Shown in pieces: positions 16,308-24,520 of a DNA stretch of 54,676 nt. A program made the translations under genes and the position numbers. The DNA comes from Rhodocyclus purpureus (lineage in GTDB: Bacteria; Pseudomonadota; Gammaproteobacteria; Burkholderiales; Rhodocyclaceae). The stretch covers positions 1 to 54,676 of the forward strand of contig NZ_NHRX01000064.1 in NCBI RefSeq assembly GCF_016653115.1. The letters run 5' to 3'. The notes under the pieces are model-generated. The model was not told the origin of the DNA and did not search any database. It saw only the letters and a list, made by a program, of their open reading frames with translations. Each line of letters opens with the position of its first letter. Position 1 is the stretch's first letter.

Positions 16308-17525
16308 ATGAGCGACCGACTGCTTCTCGCCCTCGACGAACACTGGCCGGCGCGGCCCGCGTGCCCGTGGGTCGTGCTCGGTGCTGACGACCAGCCGCTG
16401 GCCGAAGGCTGTTCCGAGCCGAGCCACTGGCCGCCCGCCGACAGCTGCGAGGTGCTGCTCTGCGGCGCGCAGGTGTTGTGGCTCGAGGTGCCGCTGCCGG
16501 CACAGAATCGGCGCAGCGAGCTGCCTCGCCTCCTCGCTTACGCGCTCGAAGACCGCCTGCTCGCCGATCCCGATACCCAGCACCTGACCCTGGTGCAGCT
16601 TCGCCGCGAGGGCGAACGTGCGCTCGCCAGCGTTCTCGTCGTCGACAAGGAGAGGCTGCGCACGCTGCTCACCCGCCTCGCTGCGCTCGGCCGCGCGCCA
16701 CGGCGCGTCTTCGCCGAATTGGAAACCGCGCCGGCCGGCAGCGACGGGTGGCACCTCAGCCTTGCTGCGCACGGAGCGACGCTGCGCAGCTGCCCGCGTG
16801 GCGGCGTGGCGATCGATCGCGAATTCGCCGCGCCGCTGCTCTCCCGCCACCTCGCCAGCGCGCTGGCCGCCGGGAAGGCGCCGCCACGTGTCTGCGTCCA
16901 CGTCGAGGCGGGACAGCCGCAGGCGGATCTGGCCGGCCTCGCGGAGAGGCTCGGCGTCGCGGTCGCCGCCGGGGAGAGCTACCGCTGGTGGGATTTTCCG
17001 ACGCGCGCCGCGACCGACCTGCTGCACGACGAGTTTGCGACGCGCGAAACGCGCGGCGGCACGCTCGCCGGCTTGCGTTTGCCGCTCTCGGTCGGCGCCG
17101 CGCTGCTCGGCGTCTGGCTGATCGTCGCCGTCGGCGAGGTCTTCTGGCTGCGCCATCAGCACGACGAACTCGCCGCGCGCATGGCGCGCATCTACCAGGC
17201 GACTGTCCCGAACAGCCCGCTGGTCGCCCCGGCCGCGCAGATGCGCCAGCAACTGGCGCAGGAGCGCATGCGCCATGGCCTGCTCCGCCACGACGACGCG
17301 CTGGCCTTGCTGGCACAGGCCGCCGAAACACTGGGCAGCGAGGCGAACGAAAGCGTGCTCGCGCTGCGCTTCGAGGACGGCGTGCTCGACCTCGCCCTGG
17401 CCGGCCCCGCGCTGGCGCGCGCCGACGCGCTGCCTGCGCTGCTGGGCGCGCGCGGCTTGCTCGCCCAGCAGCGCCGGGACGGCGAGGGCGTCCACCTGCT
17501 CTTGCGCGCGGAACTGCTGCAATGA
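16308..17525 (+). CDS. gspL: Type II secretion inner-membrane protein GspL
   Basis: Protein of 405 residues from MSDRLLLALDEHWP. The cytoplasmic actin-like domain (about 1-255) includes ELPRLLAYALEDRLLADP, the family's conserved region that contacts GspE. One membrane segment follows (LSVGAALLGVWLIVAVGEVFWL), then a periplasmic ferredoxin-like domain. It recruits the GspE ATPase to the membrane. It starts 11 bases after gspK. Unlike the other junctions in this operon, it is separated from the next gene by 165 bases carrying a repeat element. Confidence 0.88.
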   Translation: MSDRLLLALDEHWPARPACPWVVLGADDQPLAEGCSEPSHWPPADSCEVLLCGAQVLWLEVPLPAQNRRSELPRLLAYALEDRLLADPDTQHLTLVQLRREGERALASVLVVDKERLRTLLTRLAALGRAPRRVFAELETAPAGSDGWHLSLAAHGATLRSCPRGGVAIDREFAAPLLSRHLASALAAGKAPPRVCVHVEAGQPQADLAGLAERLGVAVAAGESYRWWDFPTRAATDLLHDEFATRETRGGTLAGLRLPLSVGAALLGVWLIVAVGEVFWLRHQHDELAARMARIYQATVPNSPLVAPAAQMRQQLAQERMRHGLLRHDDALALLAQAAETLGSEANESVLALRFEDGVLDLALAGPALARADALPALLGARGLLAQQRRDGEGVHLLLRAELLQ

Positions 17526-17534
17526 ACCTTAAAA

Positions 17535-17679
17535 CCTCTTTTCATCCACGAAAAACACGAAAGCCACGAAACAAAACATAGGGTTGCGGTCGTTCAGTGT
17601 CTAAGCCATCGGGTTGTTTCCACTGAGCGTCAAACCGCATCAACGATTTCGTGTTTTTCGTGCATTTCGTGGCCCACTG
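17535..17679. repeat. Palindromic intergenic repeat (MITE/REP-like) inside the gsp operon
   Basis: The left arm at 17546-17571 is built of three near-identical CACGAAA units. CACGAAAAACACGAAA (17548-17563) is repeated inverted as TTTCGTGTTTTTCGTG at 17647-17662, and the third left unit matches TTTCGTGG at 17665-17672. The middle also folds (CGTTCAGTG with CACTGAGCG; TTGCGGT with ACCGCAT). The element is AT-rich compared with its flanks and fills the gspL-gspM gap. CACGAAA-rich intergenic repeats are familiar to me from many bacterial genomes; their mobility is not established here. Confidence 0.75.
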
Positions 17680-17690
17680 CTTTTTTCAGG

Positions 17691-18347
17691 ATGAACTCCT
17701 TGTCTTCTTCTACCGCTTCTCCCGGTTCTGCCACTTCTCCGCCCGAGCCGCCGGACGCTTCCGGGTTTCCCACGGCGAACGAGCGCACGGGCTTGCCGGC
17801 TGGCGTCGGCGCGACGCAGCCAACTCCGGAGGCGGCAAGCCCTCGACCGGCAGCGCGGGGGGCAGCGCTGGCACTGCTGGCGCCGCTGCGCGAGTCCTGG
17901 AGGGCGCGCAGTCAGCGCGAGCGCCTGCTCGTCGCGGGTGCCGGCATGCTGGTCGCGCTGGCGCTGCTCGTTGCCCTCACCGACTGGCTGCGCGGCGAGC
18001 GCAGCCGCCTCGATCGCGTACTGCCGCGGCTGCAGGTGCAGCTGGCGCAGGTCGAGCGGGCGGCCAGCGAGATCGCCGATCTGCGTGCGCAGCCGCCGCT
18101 CGCTCGCCCCGCATCGATCCCGGCGCAGGTGGCGGTGGTCGATGCCGCGGCGCGTAGCCGTGGGCTCACGCTGACGGTGCAGCCCGTCGCCGATGGCCTG
18201 CGCGTGAGCGGCAGCGCCGGCTTCGACCCCCTGCTCGAATGGCTCGCCGGCCTGCAGCGCGAACAGGGACTGCGCGTGCAGCGGGCACTGATCGAGCGCA
18301 CCGGCAACGAGGCCAGCGTCGACATCACGCTGGTCGGCGGCGGCTGA
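17691..18347 (+). CDS. gspM: Type II secretion inner-membrane protein GspM
   Basis: Protein of 218 residues. The first 60 residues are an unusual Ser/Pro/Ala-rich stretch (MNSLSSSTASPGSATSPPEP) not typical of GspM. Then follow RESWRARSQRERLLVAGAG, one membrane helix (MLVALALLVALTDWL) and the periplasmic ferredoxin-like domain (GLTLTVQPVADGLRVSGS; FDPLLEWLAGLQREQGL). GspM stabilises GspL. The repeat element directly upstream may have displaced the original start and created the long N-terminus; a later start is possible. Last gene of the operon; no gspN seen. Confidence 0.8.
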   Translation: MNSLSSSTASPGSATSPPEPPDASGFPTANERTGLPAGVGATQPTPEAASPRPAARGAALALLAPLRESWRARSQRERLLVAGAGMLVALALLVALTDWLRGERSRLDRVLPRLQVQLAQVERAASEIADLRAQPPLARPASIPAQVAVVDAAARSRGLTLTVQPVADGLRVSGSAGFDPLLEWLAGLQREQGLRVQRALIERTGNEASVDITLVGGG

Positions 18348-18383
18348 AGCTGACGGCCGGGCGGTAGCGTCGGGGAAATGCAA

Positions 18384-18405
18384 AAGACGCCCCGGAGGGC
18401 GTCTT
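18384..18405. terminator. Bidirectional hairpin terminator between gspM and ackA
   Basis: A perfect 9-bp stem AAGACGCCC/GGGCGTCTT (18384-18392 with 18397-18405) has a CGGA tetraloop. It has A residues on the left and TT on the right. It sits 36 bases after the plus-strand gspM stop and 24 bases after the minus-strand ackA stop, so it can serve both converging operons. Confidence 0.75.
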
Positions 18406-18429
18406 CCTGGCTGCGCGTGACGGGAAGGA

Positions 18430-19611
18430 CTACAGTCCGAGCAGGGTCTGCGCGTGGTAGGCGATCATCCACTCCTCGTTGGTCGGGATGACCAGCACGT
18501 CCACGCTGCTGTTCGGCGCGCTGATGCGCAGGTCGCGGCGGGCGTTGGCTTCCGGGTCGAGGTAGATGCCCAGCCACTCGCACTGCAGGCAGACGCGGCG
18601 GCGGACTTCGGCGGCGTTCTCGCCGATGCCGCCGGTGAACACCAGCGCGTCGAGACCACCGGCTGCCGCTGCCAGCGAACCCAGTTCGCGGACGATGCGG
18701 TAGCAGAACAGGTCGACCGCCAGCTGGGCTTCGGGTTTGTCGCTGGCGAGCAGCGTGCGCATGTCCTGCGAGATGCCGGAGACGCCGAGCAGGCCCGATT
18801 CCTTGTACAGGATCTGCGTCATGTCGGCGACCGAGAGGCCCCGGTTTTCCATCAGGTGCAGGATCACGCCGGGGTCGATCGCGCCGACGCGGGTGCCCAT
18901 CACCAGTCCGTCGATGGTCGAGAAGCCGAGCGTGGTGGCGACGCACTTGTGATTGACGACTGCGGACATGCTGGCGCCGTTGCCGAGGTGGGCGACGACG
19001 ACGCGGCCGTCGGCACGCGGCGAGTGCTCGGGCAGGGTGCGCGAGATGTATTCGTAGGAAAGGCCGTGGAAGCCGTAACGCTTGTAGCCGTCGGCGGTGA
19101 TCGAGCGCGGCAGCCCGAACATCTGCGCGATTTCCGGCTGGCTGCGGTGGAAGGCGGTGTCGAAGCAGGCGATCTGCGGCACCTCGGGAAGCAGCGCCTC
19201 GAGGGCGCGCACGCCGGCGAGGTTGTGCGGCTGGTGCAGCGGTGCGAGCGGGATGTAGCGGGTCAGTTGTTCGAGCGCGACGTCGTCGAGGCGGATCGGG
19301 CGCGAATAGCGGTCGCCGCCATGCACGACGCGGTGGCCGACGGCGACGATCTTCCAGTCGGCGTGGCTGCCCGTGAACCAGTTCAGCAGGGCGTCGATGG
19401 CGATGTCGTGGTTGGTTTTCTCGCCGTCGAGATGCACGTCGGCGATGCGTTCGCCGGCGCCGTTCTTCGCCACGAGGCGGGTGTGCTGGGTGCCGATGCC
19501 GTCGATCTGGCCGGAAACTTCGGCCTGTTGCGAAAGCTCGTCGGCGAGGGAGAAGAGCGCGAACTTCAGCGACGAGGAGCCCGCGTTGATGGTCAGGATG
19601 CCTTGTTTCAT
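18430..19611 (-). CDS. ackA: Acetate kinase
   Basis: Protein of 393 residues (usual length about 400) from MKQGILTINAGSSSLKF; the N-A-G-S-S-S motif binds phosphate/nucleotide. Other family signatures are AVGHRVVHGG, CFDTAFH, RYGFHGLSYEY, VVAHLGNGASM and MGTRVGAIDPG, with ALVFTGGIGENA near the C-terminus. It interconverts acetyl phosphate plus ADP with acetate plus ATP in the cytoplasm. The start codon overlaps the stop of the phosphotransacetylase gene (ATGA), giving tight coupling of the two steps of the acetate-forming (or activating) pathway. Confidence 0.95.
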   Translation of the reverse strand: MKQGILTINAGSSSLKFALFSLADELSQQAEVSGQIDGIGTQHTRLVAKNGAGERIADVHLDGEKTNHDIAIDALLNWFTGSHADWKIVAVGHRVVHGGDRYSRPIRLDDVALEQLTRYIPLAPLHQPHNLAGVRALEALLPEVPQIACFDTAFHRSQPEIAQMFGLPRSITADGYKRYGFHGLSYEYISRTLPEHSPRADGRVVVAHLGNGASMSAVVNHKCVATTLGFSTIDGLVMGTRVGAIDPGVILHLMENRGLSVADMTQILYKESGLLGVSGISQDMRTLLASDKPEAQLAVDLFCYRIVRELGSLAAAAGGLDALVFTGGIGENAAEVRRRVCLQCEWLGIYLDPEANARRDLRISAPNSSVDVLVIPTNEEWMIAYHAQTLLGL

Positions 19612-21032
19612 TCTTGAGGGAGCGACTGTTTCTTGCGGTTGGCGTGGGCGACGAGGACGGCGATCACGCACGAGGCCATGCGTGTTTCGGTCGTATCGGC
19701 GCGACTGGTCAGCACGATCGGCACCCGCGCACCGAGGACGACGCCGGCGGTGAGCGAATTGGCCAAGTATTCGAGCTGCTTGGCAATCATGTTACCCGAT
19801 TCGAGGTCGGGAACGACGAGGATGTCGGCCTGCCCGGCCACCGCCGAGCGGATTCCCTTGGTCCTGGCCGCGTCGAGCGAGATGGCGTTGTCGAAGGCGA
19901 GCGGGCCGTCGAGGATGCCGCCCCGGATCTGGCAACGGTCGGCCATCTTGCACAGGGCCGCGGCGTCGAGCGTCGATTGCAGTTTCGGATTGACCGTCTC
20001 GACCGCCGAGAGGATTGCCACCTTCGGTTCGGGGACGCCGAGGATGTGCGCGAGGTCGATCGCATTCTGGATGATGTCGGCCTTTTCCTCGAGCGTCGGC
20101 GCGATGTTGATCGCCGCGTCGGTGATCAGGATCGGTCGCGGGTAAGTCGGCACGTCCATCACGAAGACGTGGCTGATGCGCCGCGAGGTGCGCAGGCCGC
20201 TCGCCCGGCGCACGACCTCGGCCATCAGCTCGTCGGTGTGCATGCTGCCCTTCATCATGGCCTCGGCGTCGCCGTTGCGCAGCAGCGTGACTGCCATCGC
20301 CGCCGCATCGTGGCTGTGGAGGACGTTCACGATACGGTGCCGGCCGAGGTCGAGGTCGTTGTCGCGGGCAACCGCGCGGATCTTCGCTTCCGGGCCGATC
20401 AGGACAGGATCGATCAGCCCGGCCTCGGCAGCGGCGAGGGCGCCTTTCAGCGACTCGCGATCGCAAGGGTGAACCACCGCCATGTCGATCGGCGGCAGCC
20501 CCCTGGCGCGCTCCAGCAGCGTCAGCAGGCGCGCATGACGGTCGGAGATCTTGACTGCGGGTACGGCGCTGCGCAGGGTCCGGTACTTCCTGGCCGGCGC
20601 CAGCACCTCGACCGACCCGCGCAGCACTTCGCAACCGTCCTGGTTCGCGCAACTGCAGTCGAAGACGACGTGCCGGTTGTGGGCGAACTTCTGGCGGACG
20701 GTCAGGGTGAGCGTGATCGTGTCACCCAGGCTCACCGGCAGAGTGAAGTGCAGCGACTGCTCGACGAGGATCGTTCCCGGTCCCGGGAACTGCGTCGCCA
20801 GCGCAGTCGACAGCAGCGACGAGGTCCACATGCCGCGCGCGAGGAACTCGCGAAAGCCGCCGCCGTGCCCGATCTCGGGCTCGACGATCGACCAGCCGAC
20901 GTCGCCGGACATCACCGAGCAGAGATGGATGTCGTCGGGGTGCAAGGTGCGCGTCAGCGTCGACGTCTCACCGATCCCGATCTCGTCGAAGGTCCTGCTT
21001 TCGAGGATCTGCTGCTCTGCTTCACTCTGCAT
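19608..21032 (-). CDS. pta: MaoC-domain/phosphate acetyltransferase fusion
   Basis: Protein of 474 residues. Residues 1-150 are a MaoC hot-dog domain (TFDEIGIGETSTLTRTL; GPGTILVEQSLHFTLPVSLG). Residues 165-470 are a phosphate acetyl/butyryltransferase (GLIDPVLIGPEAKIRAVA; AEAMMKGSMHTDELMAEVV; AINIAPTLEEKADII). The fusion is a known architecture in proteobacteria, annotated as enoyl-CoA hydratase/phosphate acetyltransferase. In the hydratase motif (usually SGDxNPxH) this copy reads SGDVGWSI: Asp44 stays, but the Asn and the catalytic His49 are replaced. Hydratase activity is therefore doubtful and the domain may only bind acyl-CoA. It lies 12 bases after fabI and overlaps ackA. Confidence 0.9.
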   Translation of the reverse strand: MQSEAEQQILESRTFDEIGIGETSTLTRTLHPDDIHLCSVMSGDVGWSIVEPEIGHGGGFREFLARGMWTSSLLSTALATQFPGPGTILVEQSLHFTLPVSLGDTITLTLTVRQKFAHNRHVVFDCSCANQDGCEVLRGSVEVLAPARKYRTLRSAVPAVKISDRHARLLTLLERARGLPPIDMAVVHPCDRESLKGALAAAEAGLIDPVLIGPEAKIRAVARDNDLDLGRHRIVNVLHSHDAAAMAVTLLRNGDAEAMMKGSMHTDELMAEVVRRASGLRTSRRISHVFVMDVPTYPRPILITDAAINIAPTLEEKADIIQNAIDLAHILGVPEPKVAILSAVETVNPKLQSTLDAAALCKMADRCQIRGGILDGPLAFDNAISLDAARTKGIRSAVAGQADILVVPDLESGNMIAKQLEYLANSLTAGVVLGARVPIVLTSRADTTETRMASCVIAVLVAHANRKKQSLPQE

Positions 21033-21044
21033 GCTGTGCCTCGC

Positions 21045-21809
21045 TCAGTTGACGATGTTGTAGCCCCCGTCGATGTAGATCGTGCCGCCGGTGAGCGACT
21101 TGGCGAGGTCGCTGACGAGGAAGGCGGCCAGCGCGCCGACGTCGTCGGTCGACACCAGCTTGTGCAGCGGCGCGCGCTCGATCGCGTCCTTCATGAGTTC
21201 GTCGAACTTCAGGATTCCCGAGCCGGCGCGCGTCGCCAGCGGTCCCGGCGAAATGGCATGGACGCGGATGTCCTTGCTGCCGAGTTCGGCGGCGAGGTAG
21301 CGCGAGGAGGACTCGAGCGCAGCCTTGACCGGACCCATGATACCGTAATTTTCGACGACTTCGTCGGCGCCGTGGTAGCTCATGGTGAGCAGGCTGCCGC
21401 CTTCCTTCATCAGCGGTTCGGCCAGCTTGGCGAGACGAACGAAGGAGTGGCAGGAGATGTCCATCGCGCGTGCGAAGCCATCCTTGCTCGAATCGACGAC
21501 ACGGCCGTGCAGGTCGTCACGCGGCGCGAAGGCGATCGAGTGCAGCACGAAGTCGAGCTTGCCCCACTTCTTGTCAATCTCTTCGAACACCGCTTCCATC
21601 TGGCCGTCCTGCTCGACGTCGAGCGGCAGGATCAGCGGTGCGCCGAGCAGTTCGGCAAGCGGACGCACGTGCGGCTCGGCCTTCTCGTTGAGGTAGGTGA
21701 CGGCGAGTTCGGCGCCGCAGAAGCTGAAGGCCTTGGCGCATCCGTAAGCGATGCTCTTGTTGTTGGCGACGCCGACGACGAGGCCTTTTTTGCCTTGAAG
21801 ATTGAACAT
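21045..21809 (-). CDS. fabI: FabI-type enoyl-ACP reductase
   Basis: Protein of 254 residues from MFNLQGKKGLVVGVANNKSIA, with AGGAG upstream. It is an atypical short-chain reductase: a glycine motif GVANNKSIAYG, then VLHSIAFAP, SYHGADEVVENYG and the active-site Tyr-x6-Lys (YGIMGPVK), then ISPGPLATRAGSGI. It reduces enoyl-ACP (or enoyl-CoA) with NAD(P)H, the last step of fatty-acid elongation. Being first in an operon with a MaoC-Pta fusion and acetate kinase suggests a role in short acyl-CoA/acetyl-phosphate metabolism rather than the sole housekeeping FabI. TGC-rich operator-like repeats precede it. Confidence 0.9.
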   Translation of the reverse strand: MFNLQGKKGLVVGVANNKSIAYGCAKAFSFCGAELAVTYLNEKAEPHVRPLAELLGAPLILPLDVEQDGQMEAVFEEIDKKWGKLDFVLHSIAFAPRDDLHGRVVDSSKDGFARAMDISCHSFVRLAKLAEPLMKEGGSLLTMSYHGADEVVENYGIMGPVKAALESSSRYLAAELGSKDIRVHAISPGPLATRAGSGILKFDELMKDAIERAPLHKLVSTDDVGALAAFLVSDLAKSLTGGTIYIDGGYNIVN

Positions 21810-21844
21810 GAAGTTCTCCTGGTTGATGTGGCTAAATTTGCCGG

Positions 21845-21929
21845 ATGCTGCAATGCAGCAACCGAATGCCGCCATTAGATCAGGAAAACGACGCCTTGTC
21901 TTGAAGAAATTGTTGCAGTGCAGTAACCG
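21845..21929 (-). promoter_or_regulatory. Two TGC-rich operator-like repeats upstream of fabI-pta-ackA
   Basis: ATGCTGCAATGCAGCAACCG (21845-21864) contains the perfect palindrome GCTGCAATGCAGC. TTGTTGCAGTGCAGTAACCG (21910-21929) is a second copy, 65 bases away, differing at only a few positions. TGC-rich sites with a CTGC-N3-GCAG core are known targets of PhaR-type polyhydroxyalkanoate regulators. Their position 36-120 bases before the fabI start suggests that acetyl-CoA or PHA status controls the operon. Confidence 0.55.
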
Positions 21930-22169
21930 GGGCTGACGCTGTCAGCAGCGGCTGCGCCGCCGGTGATGACGTGCGAGTGAGCGCTGCAGACTTGTGCGCG
22001 AGCGCGGAAGACGATGCGCGCCGGCGAAATTCCTGTGACAATTACGGATTTTTGAAACTATTCCGGCGCGCCGCACTCTGAGTCACCCATACCGCACCCA
22101 TGCCGCCGGCGGGCGCCGACGGGGGGCGAAGCGGGGGCCGGGCTTGCCGCGGCCGGGACTGATCATTTC
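21930..22169. other. Intergenic region between fabI and dgkA
   Basis: With 21810-21929 this makes a 360-base gap between divergent genes. Apart from the two TGC-rich repeats I see no gene. The AT-rich patch TGTGACAATTACGGATTTTTG near 22034-22054 may hold promoter elements for one of the divergent genes, but no confident -35/-10 pair. The 90 bases before dgkA are very GC-rich without an obvious ribosome-binding site. Confidence 0.4.
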
Positions 22170-22511
22170 ATGCGCGTTTTCAAGGCTTTCTTCTTCTCCC
22201 TCAGCGGCATGGGTTTCGCCTGGCGCGACGAGGCGGCGTTCCGCGAGGTCGTGCTGCTGGCGATCGTCGCCATCCCGGCTGCCTTCCTGCTCGGTTTCAG
22301 CCCGGTCGGGATCGCCCTGCTGGTGCTGGTTCATCTGCTGAGCCTGGTGGTCGAACTGCTGAACACCGCGATCGAGGCCGCCGTCGATCACACCTCGCTC
22401 GCGCACAGCATGCTGGCGAAGAAGGCGAAGGATTGCGGCAGTGCGGCCCAGTTGATCACGCTGGGCGGCCTCGTCGTCCTCTGGGGCGTGAATCTTTCGG
22501 GGTATCTCTGA
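22170..22511 (+). CDS. dgkA: Diacylglycerol kinase (prokaryotic DgkA family)
   Basis: Protein of 113 residues, the usual length for this family (about 120). It has an amphipathic N-terminus (MRVFKAFFFSLSGMGFAWRDEAAFR) and three membrane helices. The conserved signature is VVELLNTAIEAAVDH, followed by KKAKDCGSAAQL, which carries the catalytic Glu and the nucleotide/Mg residues. It phosphorylates diacylglycerol at the inner membrane, recycling lipid left from phosphoglycerol transfer. The next gene encodes a sulfatase-fold protein of the LTA synthase/OpgB type, whose reaction releases diacylglycerol, so the pairing makes metabolic sense. Confidence 0.93.
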   Translation: MRVFKAFFFSLSGMGFAWRDEAAFREVVLLAIVAIPAAFLLGFSPVGIALLVLVHLLSLVVELLNTAIEAAVDHTSLAHSMLAKKAKDCGSAAQLITLGGLVVLWGVNLSGYL

Positions 22512-22581
22512 AGTGAAGGCCTGGCGTCCGCGCTGCGTGCGCGGCCAATGATTCCGCTGGGATGCGGGCAAAGGATATGCA

Positions 22582-24519
22582 ATGAGAGTGAGTAAGTTGT
22601 TCGGTGCGTCGACGCTGCACCGGTTTGCGCTGGTGGCGTGGATGGCCGGCGTCTATCTCTGCATCAACTTCGTACTGCGCGTGCTGCTGCTCTGGCATAC
22701 CGGCAGCGAGGCGCTGCCGGCGAGTGTGGCAGGCTGGCTGCAGATCTTCCTGGTCGGTCCGGCCTACGACCTCGTGACCCTGCTCGCGCTGGCGGCGCCG
22801 CTCGGCCTGCTGCTCTGGCTGCTGCCCGAGCGGGTGCTGCGCAGCCGGGTCTGGCGCGGCGTGGATTTCGTCCTGCGCTTTGCCATCGTTTTCGGCATGC
22901 TCTTCATCGCCATGTCGGAATGGACCTTCTGGGAAGAGTTCGGCAGCCGCTTCAACTTCATCGCCGTCGATTATCTCGTCTATACGCACGAGGTGATCGG
23001 CAACATCCGTGAGTCCTACCCGGTCGGCCTCTGGCTGTCGGCGCTGGCGCTGCTGGCGCTCGTGATCACTGCGGCGACCTGGCGCTGGCCGCGCGTTCCT
23101 GCCGAGGTGCAGCCGCTGCCGTTTCGGTCGCGCACCCGCCTGATTGCGCTCTGGGCGGCGCTCGGCGCCCTGACTGGCGGACTGGTCAACGCCGAGGAGA
23201 AGGACTTGTCGGCCAACACCTACGTCAATGAGCTGTCGGGCAACGGCGTTTACCAGTTCTTCCACGCCTTCCGCGCCAACGAACTCGACTACGAGCGCTT
23301 CTACCCGAGCCTGCCGCGCGCGGAGGCGTTTGCCACGATGCGCCGCTTGCTTGCCGAACCGGGCGCCCGCTTCGTCAGCGACGATCCGCAGGATCTCACG
23401 CGCCAGATCGTCCATACGGGGCCGGAAAAGCACCTCAACGTCGTCCTGATCAGCGTCGAGAGCCTGTCGGCGGACTTCATGCAGGCCTTCGGCAACACGC
23501 AGGGAATCACACCCAACCTCGACCGGCTGGCGAAGGAAGGCGTTTTCTTCACCGGCCTCTACGCCAACGGAACGCGCACCGTGCGCGGCCTGGAGGCGCT
23601 GTCGCTGTCGGTGCCGCCGACGCCCGGACAGTCGATCGTCAAGCGCCCGCACAACGAAGGGCTATTCACGCTGGCCACCGTATTCAACGACAAGGGCTAC
23701 CGGTCGAAGTACGTCTATGGCGGCTACGGCTATTTCGACAACATGAACGCCTACTTCTCGGCCAACGGCTACGAGGTGGTCGACCGCAGCGCGCTCGCAG
23801 ACGAGGACATCCACTACGAGAACATCTGGGGCGTCGCCGACGAGGACTTGTTCACGCTGACCCTGCGCCAGATGCGTGCCGACGCCGCCGCCGGCAAGCC
23901 CTTCTTCATGCACGTGATGACCACCTCGAACCATCGTCCCTTCACCTATCCGGAAGGGCGGATCGACATCCCGTCGAAGTCGGGGCGCGAGGGCGGCGTG
24001 AAATACACCGACTGGGCGATCGGCAAGTTCATCGACGAGGCGCGCAAGGAGCCGTTCTTCGCCGACACGGTTTTCGTCATCACCGCCGACCACTGCGCTT
24101 CGAGCGCGGGCAAGACCGACCTGCCGGTCAACCGCTATCACGTGCCGATGATCGTGTACGCGCCTGCCCAGTTCAAGCCGGCCAGCGTCGACCGGCTGAT
24201 GAGCCAGATCGACATCGCGCCGACCCTGCTCGGCATGCTCAACTTCAGCTACCGCAGCAAGTTTTTCGGCCACGACATCACCAAGCTCGAGCCCGGCCGT
24301 GAAAACGCCTTCATCGGCAACTACCAGGAACTCGGCTACATCCACGACGGCAAGCTCGCGATCCTGGCGCCCGGCCGCAAGTCACGCGTGGTCGTCCCCG
24401 ACTTCGCCGACGGCAGCGCGGCGCCGGGCACTGCCGATCCGGAACTGGTCCGCGATGCCGAGAGCTATTACGAAGTGGCGAGCTGGCTCTTCCACCACGG
24501 CGGCATGCGCGCGCTCTGA
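22582..24519 (+). CDS. LTA synthase-family sulfatase-fold membrane protein
   Basis: Protein of 645 residues with AAGGA before the start. About five membrane helices occupy residues 1-215, then a periplasmic sulfatase/alkaline-phosphatase-fold domain from about 285. It has NVVLISVESLSADF (metal Asp/Glu region replaced by Glu, as in LTA synthases), the catalytic Thr in NGTRTVRGLEAL, GGYGYFDNMN, MTTSNHRPF and FVITADHCAS (metal Asp-His). LtaS and OpgB transfer phosphoglycerol from phosphatidylglycerol to a polymer. In a Gram-negative cell the acceptor could be periplasmic glucan or another envelope glycan; the substrate is not determined by sequence. A dgkA gene lies 70 bases upstream. Confidence 0.85.
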   Translation: MRVSKLFGASTLHRFALVAWMAGVYLCINFVLRVLLLWHTGSEALPASVAGWLQIFLVGPAYDLVTLLALAAPLGLLLWLLPERVLRSRVWRGVDFVLRFAIVFGMLFIAMSEWTFWEEFGSRFNFIAVDYLVYTHEVIGNIRESYPVGLWLSALALLALVITAATWRWPRVPAEVQPLPFRSRTRLIALWAALGALTGGLVNAEEKDLSANTYVNELSGNGVYQFFHAFRANELDYERFYPSLPRAEAFATMRRLLAEPGARFVSDDPQDLTRQIVHTGPEKHLNVVLISVESLSADFMQAFGNTQGITPNLDRLAKEGVFFTGLYANGTRTVRGLEALSLSVPPTPGQSIVKRPHNEGLFTLATVFNDKGYRSKYVYGGYGYFDNMNAYFSANGYEVVDRSALADEDIHYENIWGVADEDLFTLTLRQMRADAAAGKPFFMHVMTTSNHRPFTYPEGRIDIPSKSGREGGVKYTDWAIGKFIDEARKEPFFADTVFVITADHCASSAGKTDLPVNRYHVPMIVYAPAQFKPASVDRLMSQIDIAPTLLGMLNFSYRSKFFGHDITKLEPGRENAFIGNYQELGYIHDGKLAILAPGRKSRVVVPDFADGSAAPGTADPELVRDAESYYEVASWLFHHGGMRAL

Positions 24520-24520
24520 A

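Noticed and set aside
19614-21878. 754-codon plus-strand frame opposite pta and fabI
   Set aside because: Antisense shadow; both minus-strand genes are full length with clear motifs.
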